DNA of 64,000 nt, taken from Gloeophyllum trabeum ATCC 11539 (Eukaryota; Basidiomycota; Agaricomycetes; Gloeophyllales; Gloeophyllaceae). The DNA is taken from the NCBI RefSeq assembly GCF_000344685.1, contig NW_006920430.1, positions 147,748 through 211,747 on the forward strand, written 5' to 3'. Of this stretch, positions 1-11,502 are shown in pieces (the first letter of the stretch is position 1; every line of letters starts with the position of its first letter). The position numbers were made by a program, and so were the translations under genes. The notes beneath the pieces are model-generated. The model ran no database searches and had not been told where the DNA came from. It saw only the letters and a list, made by a program, of their open reading frames with translations.

Positions 1-2198
1 GGTGAGTGGTACTACAATGAAGAGGGAGGTATCGTAATGCGTCGTGTGTAGGCCGCCTCGGGAAGGGCCTCTGCAGCACTCGATGATGTCGATGGCTGGC
101 GCCATGTCGGATAGTGGTCACGGACATACAGCGAAGTGAGTTCACGAGTATCGATAATATTATGCTCTAACAAGGATACAGTGGCGCGAACGCAATGAGG
201 TCGCCCAACCCCGCCGCCGCGCCCCCAAATCCGTCGACAAGCCACGGAAGGAGCCATTCGGCGGCGCAGACCCAGCAGCCGATGAGTGTTGCAAAGCCAC
301 CTTCGAGGGCACCTTCGATACAGTCCGCGCATAGGGTTCCGTTTACAGCTAGGGATTATGACGTGCACCCCGTAAGGCCGCTGTACGTCCTTTCCAATGC
401 TCAGCTGTGTGGATGAGCGGTGAGCACTGACGACAGCAATAGTGGAAGAGTGCGACCAAGCTCTCGCACCTCGGTTTCGTCGTTCGCGGGGTCGCAGCGG
501 ACTGTGAGGCCGCCGTATGTCGCTTCGCTTTCTCGTGTGGACCGGACTGATAGATTCCTTTCGATGGTCACAGCCTGGTTCGGTCGTCGTCAGTCAGATC
601 CACCACGCGAGCACAGCCGTCTCGCTCACTGGCGGCGTGGCTCAAGAGTGGATTCGGTGCTGGGAGGTCAGATTCATAATCTTGGTCCATTCGGATGTGA
701 CGTGCTGAAACGCTTTAGACGGAGGAAGGGCTCGGAGGGGCAAGCGAAGGCGGATGAGGCTCCTGTGGCTACCAATGACGCTCTGCCTCCTGGTTCTCCT
801 GGGGAGGCGGGATCAGAGAGTCTCAGCAGGTAAGGCCGATCATGAGCCCGTTCTTACTCGAGAGCTTCAGGCTGAGATGAACGTTCTGCAGGCCTGAAGC
901 TGTTCGGTCAAATAGCTCAGACCACATTGGCCGTGCAGCACGCCAGAGTTTGGATGCTGTACCAGCCCCTTCTTCCACTTTCGTTCCTCGTGGGTCGAAG
1001 TAAGATGCTTTCCTATGCCTCACAATGCCAATGCTCACCTGCACATCACTGAGTATAGTGGCACGCCACCCGGAGCAACAGTTTCGAGATCTTCCTCCCA
1101 GCAGTACTCAAGGACAAACCCCTCCCCACAGGATCCGGGGCCCAGCAACCAACCGGGTACCCGTTCATATTCGTTGAGTCTTCTGATAAAATATGGCAAT
1201 AAACAATGTACTCACGCTTCGGCTTGCTTCTAGTGCCCAGAGGGCTAAAGGTCCCTCCCGTTCCGATTTCGAGAGATTGTATACAACGACAGTCCCCACG
1301 CCTCCGCCAAAGGATGTGGCCGCGCCTTCGGCCAATGGGTCGCGGTACACTGCATCTATTGGACCAGTAGATACAGACTCGAGGTTCCCCAGGCCATCGC
1401 GGGGTCCTGTTGCTCGGTCGGTGGCAGCTGAGAAGCCCAAAACTTCATCCAGGCAGGATCAGGTGACGGGGACAGGCAGGCCCCCTGTCCCCACTTCACA
1501 GCACCCCTGGGACCCGACGATGCGTCCGCACTTGTGAGTGAAGCGCACTCTTCTTGTTTTACATGTTGATTGATGGTACTTCATTCAGCTACGAAGATCG
1601 ATCCCGAAAATCGATCGGCGGCGCGTCGCAGGTGTCTTGGAACATGAAGCCTATCACGATTACCCGTCCTCCGGACGGTATATCGCAGGCGCAGACGACC
1701 TATTACTCGTACGCTTCTCCCCAGGCCGCTGCGCAGGGGCATCTGGAAGCTTCTCGTCAACACGTCAATGGGACATCTCGTAGCGCAACTCATCCCCCGC
1801 CGTCTGCATCGGCTACCGTGAATGGCGTTCATGCATCTGTTGGGGCACCACAGTTGCAAGCGTTTAGCTCTGCCTACCCTCAAGCCCATGCTCCGAGAGG
1901 GATGCACCAGCACTCCCCATCGGCCCCATCCAACTATTCCTATTCGTATGCTGGCTCCGTGACGGAGAGGCCAGCAAACGGTAATGGATTCGCTTCAGGA
2001 ACTCCGGAATTGCAGGCGCAAGAAGACTTTGAGCCGCCTGTCATTCCCAGTCCGTCGAGTAAAAGCCCTTTCTTTAAACGTCTCTTCGCGTCTGGCGCTA
2101 AAGGCAAAGGGATGGAGCCTGGCACGAGCGACAGCGACGAGTCGAAAAAGGCTAAAAAGACGAGAGGTCTTTCCGCTGAGAGCGCTGCGTGGCGTTGA
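1..2198 (+). CDS. Ser/Pro-rich hypothetical protein, 5' end outside window
   Basis: I do not recognise this protein. Five exons can be joined in one frame: 182-382, 437-829, 1059-1172, 1234-1533 and 1589-2198 (stop). Every intron has GT-AG ends and every one is phase 2, including the one entering at 182, so the gene starts further left. Bases 6-50 also read as a short open stretch (WYYN...MRRV), probably the tail of an upstream exon. The product is rich in Ser, Pro, Gln and Ala, looks largely disordered, and ends in a basic, Ser/Lys-rich tail (SPFFKRLF followed by KKAKKTRG). No membrane segment or catalytic motif is visible. The tail could be a nuclear localisation signal, but that is a guess. 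The exon at 1059-1172 uses a weak donor (GTTGAG) and is the least certain. Its neighbour downstream is convergent. Confidence 0.55.
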
Positions 2199-2605
2199 CG
2201 GGGAAGCCTTGACTTCAATAGATTATATCAAAGTTACGCTAGCTATCACTGTCATTGACTAACGCTTTTCACGACCGTCATGTACATACGTATCGTATTG
2301 TTGCGATTAGCACTACTTAGCCTCATGTTGGCTTATGCTCAAACTCATTGCGGTATCGAACTGTTGCCAAGTGCGCATTGCAAAGGGTATGGCGTTTCGA
2401 GCCGAAATCTGCGCTTGCTGCACCGCTATATGCATTCAGTGCTCTTCTACTACAGTTCTACTTCGTATGCATCTCCTGTACCTACTGGCATGGTCGTGAG
2501 AATCGTTCTGACGCGCCCAGTGAGGCCGTTTCATCGCAGTGGACAGTCTCAGTTTTAAGATATCAAAAGCGAAAACACATTACATCTCCATGCCCACGTC
2601 CAAAA
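2199..2605. other. convergent intergenic region
   Basis: This is the shared 3' flank of the gene ending at 2198 and of K1 on the other strand. Short open frames are present but show no codon pattern or similarity to the rest of the window. I see no gene here. Confidence 0.5.
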
Positions 2606-4870
2606 TTAGTACTCTTCATCTGCAGGCTCGAACCAGCACTCGTTGATAACATCTGAGTCAAGCTTGTAGCCACGCAGCATTAATTTGAGCAATGCTTCAT
2701 CGTGTGTAATCGGCTTCCCCTTGTGCTCGCCGAGACGCTGCCTTGCAAACGCAAAGTCTATGAAAACGATCTCTCTGCTCTCAGGGCGAGCCATCTCAAT
2801 CGGACTGAGTGGACATAATATCTGACCCCCGTGCCAATCAGTCTGCTCGATTCCAGCAAACTTGAGCACTCGCACGCAGTGGCGCAAACGGGTAACCTGA
2901 GAATTACATTTGAAACATAATAGAGAGAACTAGAAGGCGAAACGTACGAAGTCGCATTGGTCCTCCTTTGGCCACTCCTGAACTCGACATTGCCCGAACG
3001 AAGGCGCGTCGATAACTTCAGTGAAGAAGCCGGGGAACCTCCAGCCACCCGGCAAAATGAACTGGTTGAGAGTGAGTACATGGTCTGACCACCGCAAAAA
3101 CATCACTCACGACGTGAAATCCATAACAGTGTGGAATCAAGGAGCCCTGGAAATGCTTAAGCCTGTCATAGACAGATTCCTCTCGGCGGATCATGTCAGC
3201 AGCGAAATTGAGGTTTAATAGACGTTCACTGGCAGGCAGGTACCACTTCACAATCGGCGCGTGTGGGTCCTTAGGATCTTCGGGATAGGGAACATAACGC
3301 TCGTCAAAAAGCTTGAGGCACAGCAATGGGCCCCTGCCGCATATTTTCCCGAAGAAGATTTGCGAATACTTCCTTGGGCCCGTCCTCTTGGCTTCCACAA
3401 TCTCGAACCAAAGCTTGCCCGTCTTCAAGCTCGCATTCACTAAGTCTTGCACTGATTGATCTTTCGGCCTCATATAGCGCGATGCAATGCGTGCAGAGTC
3501 TTCCGGAATCGCGCGATGGTATTCATCCTCCTGTGCGCGCCAGAGCGTGTGACGATTCTCGACGCCATTCCATTCCACTTCGAGTTTCATACCAGGCATC
3601 AGTGGAGACTGCTCAGCTTCGGCTTCAGCAGCACGCCTCCAGGCCTTGAATGTATCCCACGCGTCTTCGCATCGCTGCATAGTGAACAGATCAAAGCTTG
3701 AGAAATCTTTCTTTAGAATATCGCCGTCACTGGTGAACGCCAACTCGTGGACGACACCCCACTGTTTCTCTTCCCGGGCGCCTTCACCAACCACGATCTC
3801 CCTTTGATTCAGTGCTCCTCGGCATGGAATGGTCGAAGCCTCTGGATGTACCTCGCATATCCCAAGCTTGCAGCCTTCAATGTATATGAGATTTGCGATC
3901 ATCATTCGAACCGTCATTTCTGAAGTCTCAACGACCTGCATAACGACACCGTTGGGTAAGTCCCATTCGGTATTGTCGTACACCACGGAGGCTCGTTCGT
4001 CGCATAAGAAGCCATATCGTGCACCAGTGACGTCGCAAAGGCGACTCAGCTCAAGTACTGCGGCTCCTATTTGGCAGTTCGTTGTGAGTAATGCAGGGTA
4101 AGCTTCTCCAACGAAGTCCTCGCGGTGTATCATTCCACATTCCTTGTATCGGTCATCTTTTATAAATCATAAAGAAGGTGGAGGCACATCGGAACAACTC
4201 ACAAGAAATATCCCCACTATCAGCGCTCTTTTTGGATACAACTCATCCAATAGCGCGTTCCAACGTTTCGGATTGTTGGGCCAATCATGAGACTCGTCTC
4301 TGAGGTGGAATCCGGCTAGAATAACGTGTCCAATACCTGCCCCAATAAATATGTGTGAGTGAATGCCTACAATGTGCATTGCAGACTTGTCCCGACCTTG
4401 ACCACTACGGCGAGCCTCAACAAACTCCAGTTGTCCAAAAGAATCTGATGGGTCGAATAAGTCTCGATTGACGAATGTCGATACTGGATGAAGGTATTTT
4501 TCCCATATGGAACTACAATTGAGAGAGGAATATGTCATCATGCATCACAATGCATATGCAAGCTACGACTCGGGTCTTACCTGTCGTGACTGAGGTTTTT
4601 GTCATCGTCTGCCTTGAGAGGACACAATCGTAGTCGCAGAAGTAAGTAGTTTAGACGTCCGTAGGATAAATTGAAACTTCGAAGCCACTGGAATATCTCG
4701 AGCACGGCAGGAGGATCCTTTGCTTCTTCGTCTGGTAGATCAATGCATGGGCCTGGAAGCCCCAGGTAAATCTTTGGGCATATATGTGACGAGCCCGCGT
4801 CCCTGAAAGGAACTGAGAACGAGAGAAAATCGTATGGAGAGACCCAAGCTACGAGCGTGTCAGGCGCCAT
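2606..4870 (-). CDS. K1: kinase-like protein (678 aa), partner of N1
   Basis: First of five paralogs. Five exons fit one frame: 4870-4581, 4512-4203, 4142-3111, 3061-2948 and 2896-2606. The C-terminal ~200 residues have the layout of a protein kinase: a beta-3 lysine in LKLFDER (~477), a helix-C glutamate in RREES (~512), a turn PHCYGFH (~538), a hinge (LPGGW then FFTEVIDAP), a catalytic-loop equivalent EQTDWHGGQI (Asp ~602) and a metal-loop equivalent DFAFA (Asp ~629). The usual HRD histidine is Gln, the catalytic-loop Asn is Gln, and DFG is DFA, so activity is doubtful. The N-terminal ~460 residues are shared with the paralogs, with conserved blocks KYLxP, GFHLRDE..W, and SFDLFTMQRC..AW. 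Unlike K2/K4/K5 it has no intron inside the GFHLRDE region. It is divergent to N1, and a TATTTAA box lies at 4942-4948. Function is unknown. Confidence 0.8.
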
Positions 4871-5688
4871 GTGAGTCTTACTACTCGTGAAGGGAAGGCG
4901 AAAGACGCTTCAATAAGAACAATTCACTGAAAGGTCCCGGGTTAAATACAGGAAGATATGCCCGTCGGCCCCCGCGTCGCATGTTCTTGAAAAGTCACGA
5001 CACGTAAGGGAATATGTTGCGAGGTGACTGTGGGTCCCTGAGTCCAGTATACGGATCCTGATTGGTCACGGTATCAGTGTTTCACGGTCACGACAGCCCG
5101 CCTTACCCGGGACTACCTGAAGCGCAGTCCAAGCTCTCTCTCTCGAATCGGTGTAGTGCTATGCTATGACTTGTCTTGTATTCAGCTGTACAAGATGTTT
5201 CGGATCTTGATGAGAGTGCTTGCAGCGACTCAGCTTCCCAGAGTCTACCAGTCTACGACCGACTCGACTTCGACAACCGGAGTGGTGGTCGTTCCGCACA
5301 CGAGCGACTGGTACACAGAAATGGTCGCAGCCGCTTTATCTCAACTATTCTGCGAGTACGCACAGCCATATCCTGGTCGCTACAGTCCAATAACTAGATT
5401 TCAAATTCTTATTCCAAACAAATACTTAACGTGACGAAGCCCGGTGGATGACCGCCGGAATGGCCATTGGTTGTCTGTCAGAGGTGGATAAGAGCAAGGA
5501 GTGAACCCACATTCCTTGTCAGACAATTGTTCAGACATTTCCCTTGTTCTCTATTGCCCGAATATCAACAGACACTAACAGTTGTGGCGGCGATACCGAC
5601 CACTATAAATTGAGCTGTCAGGCGGTATATATGACATTAGAAACATATCCTGCTCCCATCCGCACAGACATATTCCTCGAGTCCAGGC
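4871..5688. promoter_or_regulatory. shared promoter region of K1 and N1
   Basis: This 818 bp region lies between two divergent start codons. A TATAAAT box at 5604-5610 sits about 80 bp upstream of the N1 start. A TATTTAA box read on the minus strand at 4942-4948 sits about 75 bp upstream of the K1 start. Open frames between 5156 and 5434 on the plus strand match nothing else in the window, and I do not call a gene there. A two-way promoter would let the kinase-like and nuclease-like genes be switched on together; this is inference from layout. Confidence 0.5.
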
Positions 5689-7144
5689 ATGACTGAGAAG
5701 CTCAGCAAGACACAGGCATTCCTGAAAGAGCCTTTGACTGAACTCACACCTCCGCCTGGCGAGGAGAATCTGCATCCCCCAATTCCCTACGACGCGGAAA
5801 ACACTACCTCCATATGGGCTGACGAAGTTCTGAAGGACTATTGCCTTGAGGAGCAGCCGGTCAATTGGAGGAAGCACCCTCTCTGGAACACGTTCTGGGC
5901 CGCAGCAGGGAAGATCGACCAAGAACCCCACACATCTTATGTCTCTGCCATGTTTATCTATAATGAGGAGGCCACAGTGTATGTACTCACCCTTATTATC
6001 ATTCTGGCTGAGACTTGAAGATACATTATCTTGACTTAGGGACGCTGTCAAAAGTCAATGTATCTCACCGGTGTGGGAGTTGATGCAGCCAATGTCCAAG
6101 CCTAATAAGACAGTCTATCAAGAATTTGCCCTGCAACTTGCGAGTCAAGGGACCGCAGACACTCAAACCACGCCCATTGTGCAGCGCTTGTACAATGCCG
6201 CGAAGTGGCGTTTCTCGGTTTTTCACCAGGTGCAGCCAGAAGTCTGGAAAGGGAAGAATGATAAGGACGCCGCTGGCGGTGTCCGGGCGGACATTGTTAT
6301 GGGCCCTGTCCTTATTTCTAAGCCCAAAGACTTTCAGTCAGGTCCCGTTACTCGAGCAGCACTTAGGAAGCTAGAGATACCTGTGAAAGCATTGATAGAC
6401 AATGCCCCTTATACCACCCAGAACATCATATACGATACATCGAGAGAAGATAAGTCAGATTGGGTGGCTATACAGCGGGCCCTCCTACCCATTGAATGCA
6501 AGGTACGCGGTTCACTGGCTCACGGGCCAAGGTTTATCTGATCATTTACTGACGTACAATGATGACAGAAACTAGCTATGATTGACAACTACACTCTGAA
6601 GGAGATTGCAAGCAGAGGTATTCCATTGGGAGGATCTATCAGTATTACTACTGGAAAGCCAGACAACACCAAAGCCGTCCGATACTTGATTCAACAACCC
6701 CTCCGATATGCCGTTCATTATGACAGTGGCAGATCCTGTCTCAGCGACTACAATCAATGGATCGTGTTCCGCTTGCCCGAAAAGATGGCCGAAGACTGTA
6801 AGCGATACGAGGAAAAGAAGAAACAAGTCGCAACCGCTGCTACAACAGATATTCAGATTGACGTACCCGCTACCACGGGAGGAAAGGAAAGCAAGCAGAA
6901 GAAGCATCAACCAACTGATGCAGTGGCACGGGTGGAGACGCCACCGAAAGAGAGCCGGATACAGAAGAAAAGATTGGTGGAGTGGATGAGCGCTACGCGA
7001 GATGAAGCATTGCAGCTGGTGACGTTCATATACTGGCTTCAGACCCAAGACTGTGCAGGGGGAGTGGAGCGCGATAACGCGGAGAGGGAGAAACCCCGTC
7101 AACAAGCAAAAGGAGGTACGGTTGCAAAATCGGGACAGAAATAG
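5689..7144 (+). CDS. N1: PD-(D/E)XK nuclease-like protein (442 aa), partner of K1
   Basis: Three exons: 5689-5978, 6040-6502 and 6569-7144. Comparison with paralog N2 shows the same intron positions (exon 1 is 290 nt in both). The core resembles a PD-(D/E)XK nuclease site: GGVRADIV (Asp ~181), then PIECK (Glu 249, Lys 251), followed by a helix with QQPLRYAVHYD (~293-302). An intron falls exactly after the Lys of ExK in both paralogs. The gap between the Asp and the ExK (~68 residues) is longer than usual and would need an insertion. The last ~90 residues are Lys/Glu/Gln-rich and poorly conserved. There is no signal peptide or membrane segment. The assignment rests on the motif pattern and on the kinase-like neighbour; no family was confirmed. 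It could also be a nuclease fold without activity. Confidence 0.65.
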
Positions 7145-7870
7145 GCAGTTTTTTCAGCTCAGGTGCGAGGGCGCTGGTCGTCACTACTAATAGTGTGTAA
7201 TATTTACGAATGTCTGTATGTACTGATATGATGTCGAGTCACCGCTGATATGCCAGAGCCCTTTCGGCTTGCCAGTGGCAGCTGGCATTGCCACTAGGAG
7301 TGCTCAATAATTGATCATTTACCGTGTTAGGTCTTTTGACGTGACGCGTCAAAACGGAGTCTTCCGGGACGGGCCCAGGCTCCTAAACCATCCCTCCTTA
7401 GCGTTCTCGCTCCTCCTTTACTTATAATCATAGTGTGGCCGCCGCGGCTGCGTTCGCCCAATGCCGATAGCGCGGGAAAAGGCTTTAGCAGATCTAGAGC
7501 AGGGGCATGGCATGCTGTGGCGTCTCGCGAATTCGATCGACTCGCAGCGACGACTTGAGCCCGGCTGCTGGAGCAACTTGCTCCTTGCACCCTGGCGATA
7601 GACTGCAGTAGTTCACACTATCACCGGCTGCAGTTCCTGCGGGCAATTAGCTTACACCTTTGTAAGAAGGGCTCCAGCATAGCTCTAACTTCTGAATCTT
7701 CAAGTTCGGCGCGGGTGAACAAGGGGCCACGTCGCAACCCCTTGGGACGCGACGTGGTTCTCATACACTATGTACATGGCTTTACTTAAATTTCTACTAG
7801 ACGCTCCACTGGGAAAGACAGCGTACCGTGCCCCGGGCCGTGCAGTATGCACGGGTGGTTGCTACTAGTA
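7145..7870. other. intergenic region left of the MITE
   Basis: There are stop codons in all frames with only short open stretches, including an 87-codon minus-strand frame at 7327-7590 that shows no recognisable protein. I see no gene. The 3' UTR of N1 probably lies in the first ~150 bases. Confidence 0.45.
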
Positions 7871-8192
7871 AGATAGGGCCAGCTCATGTACGACTACTAT
7901 CACGTGACTATTTTTGTCACACTTGGCGGGGAAAGCACGAAGTCGGTCTTATAACTTTGGGCACAGGTAGAAAACCACAGATGTTTTTTATAGGAATCAA
8001 GATACAGTACATACAAATAGTTCCTATAAAAAACATTTGAGGATCTCGACCCATGGAGATTATAATAAGCTCGACAGTGGTGATTTCTATCGATGATCTC
8101 CTCGATTTCCTTACACTGACCTGCCATATATAGGCAAAACACGTGATTGTCACGGTGTGACCAAGGTAGTCGTGTATGGACTGGCCCTATCT
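7871..8192. mobile_element. MITE-like element, 322 bp, TA target duplication
   Basis: The two ends carry a perfect 12 bp terminal inverted repeat (AGATAGGGCCAG) that continues for another ~15 bp with a few mismatches (..CATGTACGACTAC against ..CATACACGACTAC). TA dinucleotides flank both ends (7869-7870 and 8193-8194), as expected for a Tc1/mariner-type target site. The interior has no coding capacity, so this would be a non-autonomous miniature element moved by a transposase encoded elsewhere. The family name is not known to me. It lies upstream of K2 and may have brought in promoter sequence. Confidence 0.7.
7981..8036. repeat. perfect 16 bp hairpin inside the MITE
   Basis: The arms ATGTTTTTTATAGGAA (7981-7996) and TTCCTATAAAAAACAT (8021-8036) are perfect reverse complements around a 24 nt spacer. 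Such a nested palindrome may be the trace of a second, smaller insertion inside the MITE, or may give the element a foldback structure. Confidence 0.85.
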
Positions 8193-8400
8193 TAGCAGTT
8201 ATGAACTGGAGTTCTGACAAGCATAAGAGCCTACGATTCAGCGTTGGATGTTGAGACGGCGTTTCGCCTCACATCTGTCTCATCCGCCTCAAACGCGAGA
8301 CGAAGACAGACTAATCATCCACCACCTCGGGCGTCCCGGAAGGCACCCGGAAACTCCAGAGTTGCTGGCAAGAATGCACTGCCACATCTGCAGCCGCGGG

Positions 8401-8407
8401 TATATAG
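8401..8407 (+). promoter_or_regulatory. TATA box of K2
   Basis: The sequence TATATAG lies about 70 bp upstream of the K2 start codon, the same spacing as the TATA boxes of N1 and N2. It is a plausible core promoter. Confidence 0.4.
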
Positions 8408-8473
8408 CACCAATGTACGCGCGGTTACACTCCTGTTCTGCAACGCTTATCGCCTAATAGCTGAAAGTTTATC

Positions 8474-10611
8474 ATGCTCTTGTCCCCACTGCAAATCCTA
8501 GACCTTAGGGTACCTGTACCGGCACCATCCGATGACTTGTTGTCGACTCGACATACCGTCGCATACGACCGAGTCGCGGAAAGTGGACCTGACTCATACA
8601 AGCTCTGCCATTGGGACCCCAGCTTTGACAAATGGGACACTTACAGGATCGAGAAGGCACTTATGCGGATGAGATACTCTTTACTGGAGTCTCCGGACCT
8701 GCAGATACATTCCAGGTATGAATTTGTGCGACGCTGGAAACTATTGGAGAACTAATGACTTTGCTCCAAAAAACCTGTACATGTGATCTTGTATTAAAGC
8801 CTATCTCAGAAGTATCTACAGCCTGTCATAGACGTCTCTCACCGTTTCTTTTTCTCTCCGGACAATACGCATGGTCCTCTGCAAGCTACGTTAACCGAGG
8901 GACATGAAGGTAAGGCGGAACTTTCATCGCCAGTCTTACCTGAGGATATGTAACGACCGACAGTAGGTCATATAGTCCAAGTAGGGTTTCACGTGGATGA
9001 CGCCGACGCGCCCAATCGAACTTGGAAGGGGTCTTGCAGCGGTGACATTCCATGGGAACGCTCGAAGAGATGCATTTGCATCGTGATATTTGCGGTTCGC
9101 TGCTCTATTACTCTACTGCGACAGTGAATTGACGAAGCACTTTCAGGAGCCTGGCACAATACAGGCAGAGCGCGTACCATGCAGCCTGCAGGCAGGTCCT
9201 ATGGCTAATCTCGTGAAGGAAGCAGCCGCGCAATGCGAAGAAACTGAGGCAACAGTTGCAATTATCACCGACGAGATACGCTCCCTCGTCGTAAGGCGAA
9301 AACTCGTCAGGAGTACGTGGATCAACGCCGAGATTTTCTCGACTGATGAAGTTTCGATTCGGAGGCTTATCGCCCATTTCGTTTACTGCGAGACTTTTCA
9401 GGCGGGGCTGTGTGCACTGGACTTTATTCCACCATCACCCATACGGTCGGGTGCTGAGGCTCAAAGGCAGCCTAGACCTCTGCCGAGGCTCCTGTTGCGG
9501 AGGTCATTCGAAGACTTCGACGTTTATACCATGCAGAGGAACAGACTGGCTTGGGGGGATTTCATGATATGGTGGAAGATCTACAGCGAAGAGGCGAGAA
9601 TATCGGGCAAGGCGCCATGGAGCCTGCATCCTGGCACATGTCTTCCCGTCTCACAACCACGCATCTTCGCTGAGGGTGGACATAACACATGGGTCCCGCA
9701 GGGACGCCCGTTTTTTCCCATTCCAGCGGAGACGAAAGCGCTGGTTACGCGACATTATAGACCGAGGGATGACTACTTGCATAATATCCTCTACACCGGC
9801 AAAATCCACGATCCGGACCCCCAAGGCCACTGGTTTCAAATTTCCGCGATTATACGTGCCGGTTCAGATCTATACTCTCAAACCTTTCTAGGTCATTTCG
9901 ACTCACGCGGCCCACTCTTGTGCTTGAAACTCTTCGATGAACGGTTCTTTCCCTTGCCAGAATGGCGTCCTTGGCATTGCGCACGACAACGGCTTAATGA
10001 CTTAAATCTGGCTATTGATATGGCACGGCGAGAGGAAGCTGCGTACAAGCAGCTGGAATATCTTCAAGGCTCCCTTCTTCCACACTGTTATGGGTTTCAC
10101 AAGGCAAGTGCTTGTCCCGGGGATGAGTGACCTGTACTAACTGAATGATATAAATAGTTCCTCCTTCCGGGCGGATGGCACGTATACGGCTTGCTCATGG
10201 AGGCTATCAATGGCCCTACCATGGACATGTCGGATATCAAAGACCGACCACGCGAGCAACAAATAGACATCGTAGGTTGCAATGCAATACCGCCTTGGTC
10301 TGTATCGAACTGACCTTTCTCGCCAGATAAGGCGGCTGCGGCATGGGCTCAGAGCCAGCCGATTTGCGGGAATCGAGCAGACAGACTGGAAACTTGATCA
10401 GATTTTGTGCCCTCCAAACCCCGAGAATCCCACCTTTGCCCCTGATATCGTATTCGTTGATTTTGCATTTGCTCTGCAGAACTGGGGCGAGGTAATGGGA
10501 TGCCCTCTCCACCGTGAACCCGGAGCGCTTGCGTCCGCACTACGCGCATGGGGAGTTGATCGTGAAATCATGGAGTCCTGTTGGTTCGAAGCCACCGAGG
10601 AAGAGTACTGA
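8474..10611 (+). CDS. K2: kinase-like protein (608 aa)
   Basis: Six exons: 8474-8715, 8800-8909, 8976-9094, 9147-10103, 10158-10271 and 10327-10611. Exon sizes 110, 119, 114 and 285 nt recur exactly in K5. The start MLLSPLQ matches K4 and K5, so the longer frame upstream was not used. The protein has the same order of blocks as K1 but a different, shorter N-terminus. Kinase-like features are LKLFDER, RREEAAYKQLEYLQ, PHCYGFH, PGGWHVYGLLMEAI, EQTDWKLDQI (Asp ~534) and DFAFA (Asp ~559). As in all five paralogs, the HRD His is Gln and DFG is DFA. Intron 4 has a GC donor (AAG|GCAAGT) instead of GT. The gene has no N-type partner. A DUF2264 pseudogene follows on the opposite strand. Confidence 0.8.
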
Positions 10612-10726
10612 TCGCGCTTTAAATATTCATTTAGTGCATGCCACTAGTAGTAGTAGCAGAATGCAGCTCAGTTGCTGCCGTGTAACGTATACATTCCAGT
10701 CATATTGTACCAATTTACATTGTGGT

Positions 10727-11442
10727 TAATGGACATCCTGCCCGTCATCGCCTCCGCGTCTCAGTGCATCAACTGGAGCAGTTGCTCTGGGACTACAGGC
10801 CCTTTGTTCCACTCCTCTCATCCAGGCCTGGCGCCTGCTGCATCACCGACGGTAGGAAGACCGAATACTGCAGTCACAAACCAGATACTCTTGTCACCTG
10901 TCGGTCCATGTTCGTCCATCAACGTGGGCAGAACCGCACGTGGAACCATGACTGGTATTGGCATCCGTCCTCATCGCTTTCCCGTTGCGCAAGCCACTGC
11001 CACCATTACCGAGCTCGGCGATCCCACTGACACCAGCTGTCGACGCGGCACACGCCTCGCTTCCTCTGTCTAACGTACCAAAGTCCTCCCCCGTCGAAGG
11101 CTCCAGCGCACGCCCATCCTTCCCCTGACCGTAGATCGCAAAGCCGCCCTCGGCGCTCCACAGCTTCCTGTCCGACTGCGGTGGGACGACCCAGGTCTCA
11201 ATCTCGATCGCGAGGACGGCGAACGCCTTGCAGAACCAGTACGGGGAGCCGGGGGAGTTGTAGTTTTCGGTCATGTTGTGGATCGGGTAGCAATAGCCGA
11301 TCGTCATCGTGACGTCCGGGTAGTACGCGCCGGGCTGCTTAGCCCAGTACATGTGAGCGCGGCGGGGTAGTTCGACGTCGGCGAAGGCGAGAGCGCCCCA
11401 GAACGATGGCATCGCCGCACGATACGTGAGCAAACGGGATTT
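10727..11442 (-). pseudogene. DUF2264 gene fragment with internal deletions
   Basis: This is a decayed copy of the intact DUF2264 gene at 23844-25914, covering only its last exon. Against that gene it lacks ~400 bp (join near 11205), 42 bp (join near 11182) and ~39 bp (join near 11348), and it shows a frameshift close to the end (after [10 protein letters not shown]). Homology stops near 11442, just inside the last intron-proximal exon, so the first two exons are missing. The deletions have little or no repeat at their joins, as in end-joining repair. It sits convergent to K2 exactly as the intact gene sits convergent to K5, which marks it as part of a block duplication. Confidence 0.85.
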
Positions 11443-11502
11443 GACCCTGGCCAAATCGACGTACGCTGTGACATTACCCCGGACCAGTGCTTGAGGGATG
11501 GA

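Larger units (their letters stand above)
8376..11442. repeat. segmental duplication, copy A (K2 + DUF2264 remnant)
   Basis: This block matches 21470-24970 in gene order and sequence: the upstream segment with TGCCACAT and CCGCGGGTA, the K2 gene, then the 3' part of a convergent DUF2264 gene. Copy A has lost several pieces of the DUF2264 gene. Identity is uneven, close to identical around 9.42-10.10 kb but much lower in the first exons. Confidence 0.8.

Noticed and set aside
5156..5434. Possible small gene between K1 and N1
   Set aside because: Overlapping frames of 92 and 73 codons have no splice partner, no recognised motif and no counterpart in the N2/K3 promoter region.
7900..8220. Open frames of 78-106 codons within the MITE
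   Set aside because: They arise from the inverted repeat structure and do not resemble a transposase.
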